A stretch of DNA of 64,000 nucleotides. Source: Rhizobium vallis. GTDB lineage: Bacteria > Pseudomonadota > Alphaproteobacteria > Rhizobiales > Rhizobiaceae. Location of the stretch: NCBI RefSeq assembly GCF_003985155.1, contig NZ_ML133694.1:124001-188000 (forward strand). The letters are read 5' to 3'. A model generated the notes under the pieces. It saw nothing but the letters and a program-made list of their open reading frames with translations. It ran no database searches and was not told where the DNA came from. Below are positions 62,885 through 64,000 of the stretch, one piece after another (position 1 is the stretch's first letter; every line of letters begins with the position of its first letter). The position numbers and the translations under genes are program-made.

Positions 62885-64000
62885 ATGTATCGCGCCATAA
62901 AGATTTTCCTCATCACGGTTTTCCTGACGTGTTCGAGCCTGACATTTTCGGGCGTGATAATCTCGAGCGAAGTCCACGCCCAGGACGATATCCACGTGCT
63001 CATCGACGCGCTCGGCGTCGGCGACTTTCCGGAACGTGAAGCAGCCATCAAAGCGCTGGTTGCTTCCAAGGACCAGCATGTCAGCCAGATCCTGCAGCAG
63101 TTGAGCGACGGCCTTCTCTACGTCAATTCCGATGGCGGCCCGGTTCTCCTCCAGGGCGGTACCGATGACGAGCCGACCTATTCAGATCCGATCACCGGCG
63201 AAGCCGCTGCCGATGTCGATCCGGATCTGATGACGAAGGTCAAGATCAACAACGCGCTTCGCGGCGTCATCAGCGCCGCCACCAGCCAGCTGACGCTGAT
63301 GAGCCCGGACCGTTCCGCGCGGCTTGCCGCGGCGCAGGGCCTCCTGAAAGATGCCGATCCCGCCAATCTCGACCTGCTGAACTCGGCGCTGGCGGCCGAG
63401 AAGGATGCTGAGATCAAGAATACGATGGAAGCGGCGCGCGCAGTGCTGCTGCTCAAGACGGATGCGAGCGTCGAAGACAAGAAGGCTGCGATCGATACGA
63501 TCGCGGCGCGCGGCAATCGCGATGCGCTGACCATCCTCACGACCACACTCGAAACCGCGCCTGAAGACCTGAAGTCGGCGATTCAGGCAGATATCAGCTC
63601 CATCAATCGCAGCCTGGCGCTGTGGGATATCGTTCAGAACATCTGGTACGGATTGTCTCTCGGCTCGGTACTCCTGCTTGCGGCGATCGGCCTTGCCATC
63701 ACCTTCGGTGTCATGGGCGTGATCAACATGGCGCATGGCGAAATGGTGATGATCGGCGCCTACACGACCTATGTCGTGCAGGAATACATAAGCTCGGCCT
63801 TTCCTGAACTTGCCGATTATTCGCTGGCCTTTGCCGTGCCCGCGGCCTTCGTCTTTACCGGCTTCGTCGGTCTGATAATCGAGCGCGCCGTTATCCGCTA
63901 TCTCTATGGCCGGCCGCTCGAAACGCTGCTCGCCACCTGGGGCGTATCGCTGATCCTGCAGCAGGCGGTGCGCAGCATCTTCGGCCCGACCAACCGCGAG
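62885..64000 (+). CDS. urtB: Urea ABC transporter permease UrtB (3' partial)
   Basis: 372 codons are present and the frame is open to the window end. A signal-like segment (AIKIFLITVFLTCSSLTFSGVII) precedes a periplasmic helical extension (to about 245) that is typical of UrtB but absent from LivH. Then the LivH-like permease begins: IWYGLSLGSVLLLAAIGLAITFGVMGVINMAHGEMVMIGAYT. It forms the inner-membrane urea channel with UrtC. urtC, D and E are expected beyond the window. Confidence 0.95.
   Translation, partial: MYRAIKIFLITVFLTCSSLTFSGVIISSEVHAQDDIHVLIDALGVGDFPEREAAIKALVASKDQHVSQILQQLSDGLLYVNSDGGPVLLQGGTDDEPTYSDPITGEAAADVDPDLMTKVKINNALRGVISAATSQLTLMSPDRSARLAAAQGLLKDADPANLDLLNSALAAEKDAEIKNTMEAARAVLLLKTDASVEDKKAAIDTIAARGNRDALTILTTTLETAPEDLKSAIQADISSINRSLALWDIVQNIWYGLSLGSVLLLAAIGLAITFGVMGVINMAHGEMVMIGAYTTYVVQEYISSAFPELADYSLAFAVPAAFVFTGFVGLIIERAVIRYLYGRPLETLLATWGVSLILQQAVRSIFGPTNRE

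Overview
The window is a gene-dense, G+C-rich stretch of chromosome from an alphaproteobacterium of the order Rhizobiales, most likely Rhizobium of the leguminosarum/etli group. The evidence is the protein content (ChpT, CtrA and SciP of the alphaproteobacterial cell-cycle circuit, a DUF1134/EipA envelope protein, an RpoH1-type heat-shock sigma factor, a braDEFG-braC amino-acid transporter in the order known from R. leguminosarum, a Caulobacter-type D-xylonate dehydratase) and the mosaic palindromic repeats typical of rhizobial intergenic DNA. I see no prophage, insertion sequence, CRISPR array, tRNA or rRNA. Both ends cut through genes: a sugar-type ABC ATPase at base 1 and urtB at base 64000.

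Layout. 1-6450: accessory metabolism (sugar ABC ATPase, cupin, carboxymuconolactone-decarboxylase-like protein, TIM-barrel isomerase, SDR oxidoreductase, an Rrf2 regulator facing an SfnB-like flavoprotein, a PPP-type phosphatase). 6450-14700: drug export, with an RND pump and adaptor on the minus strand, a 41-codon antiporter-like remnant, then marR-emrA-emrB. 14660-24200: alkyladenine glycosylase, two LysR genes with an SDR gene, and a MexEF-like RND operon headed by an alpha/beta-hydrolase that has lost its catalytic serine. 24300-31015: a dehydrogenase plus xylD pair, a PAS-GGDEF-EAL protein, a GNAT protein and an EamA exporter. 31200-38840: housekeeping genes (purA, a large acidic single-pass membrane protein, a RIME-like repeat, rpoH, an RluA-type pseudouridine synthase, a SpoU/TrmH methyltransferase).

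38870-45100 is a cell-cycle and envelope block: a coiled-coil membrane protein, eipA, chpT, a degenerate single-domain receiver, ctrA, a fliJ-like gene, small GNAT and PqiA-like genes, and sciP. ChpT passes phosphate to CtrA and SciP restrains CtrA, so three parts of one circuit lie within about 4.2 kb. Their intergenic regions carry near-consensus CtrA boxes and clustered GANTC (CcrM methylation) sites. 45490-48500 holds a LuxR-type regulator, an ExoY-like sugar-phosphate transferase and cysQ. The 627-base gap between the last two contains five GANTC sites in 87 bases.

49049-64000 is nitrogen uptake: braD-braE-braF-braG, a small membrane protein and braC. Then, on the minus strand, come a hybrid histidine kinase fused to an NCS1-type permease with an eight-cysteine cluster and its overlapping LuxR-type response regulator. 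A secreted PAP2 phosphatase with a PATR-type repeat and the start of the urea transporter urtAB follow. The permease-kinase pair between two nitrogen transport operons is the most unusual system seen here. Assignments rest on motif recognition and remembered family sequences; no database search was run.
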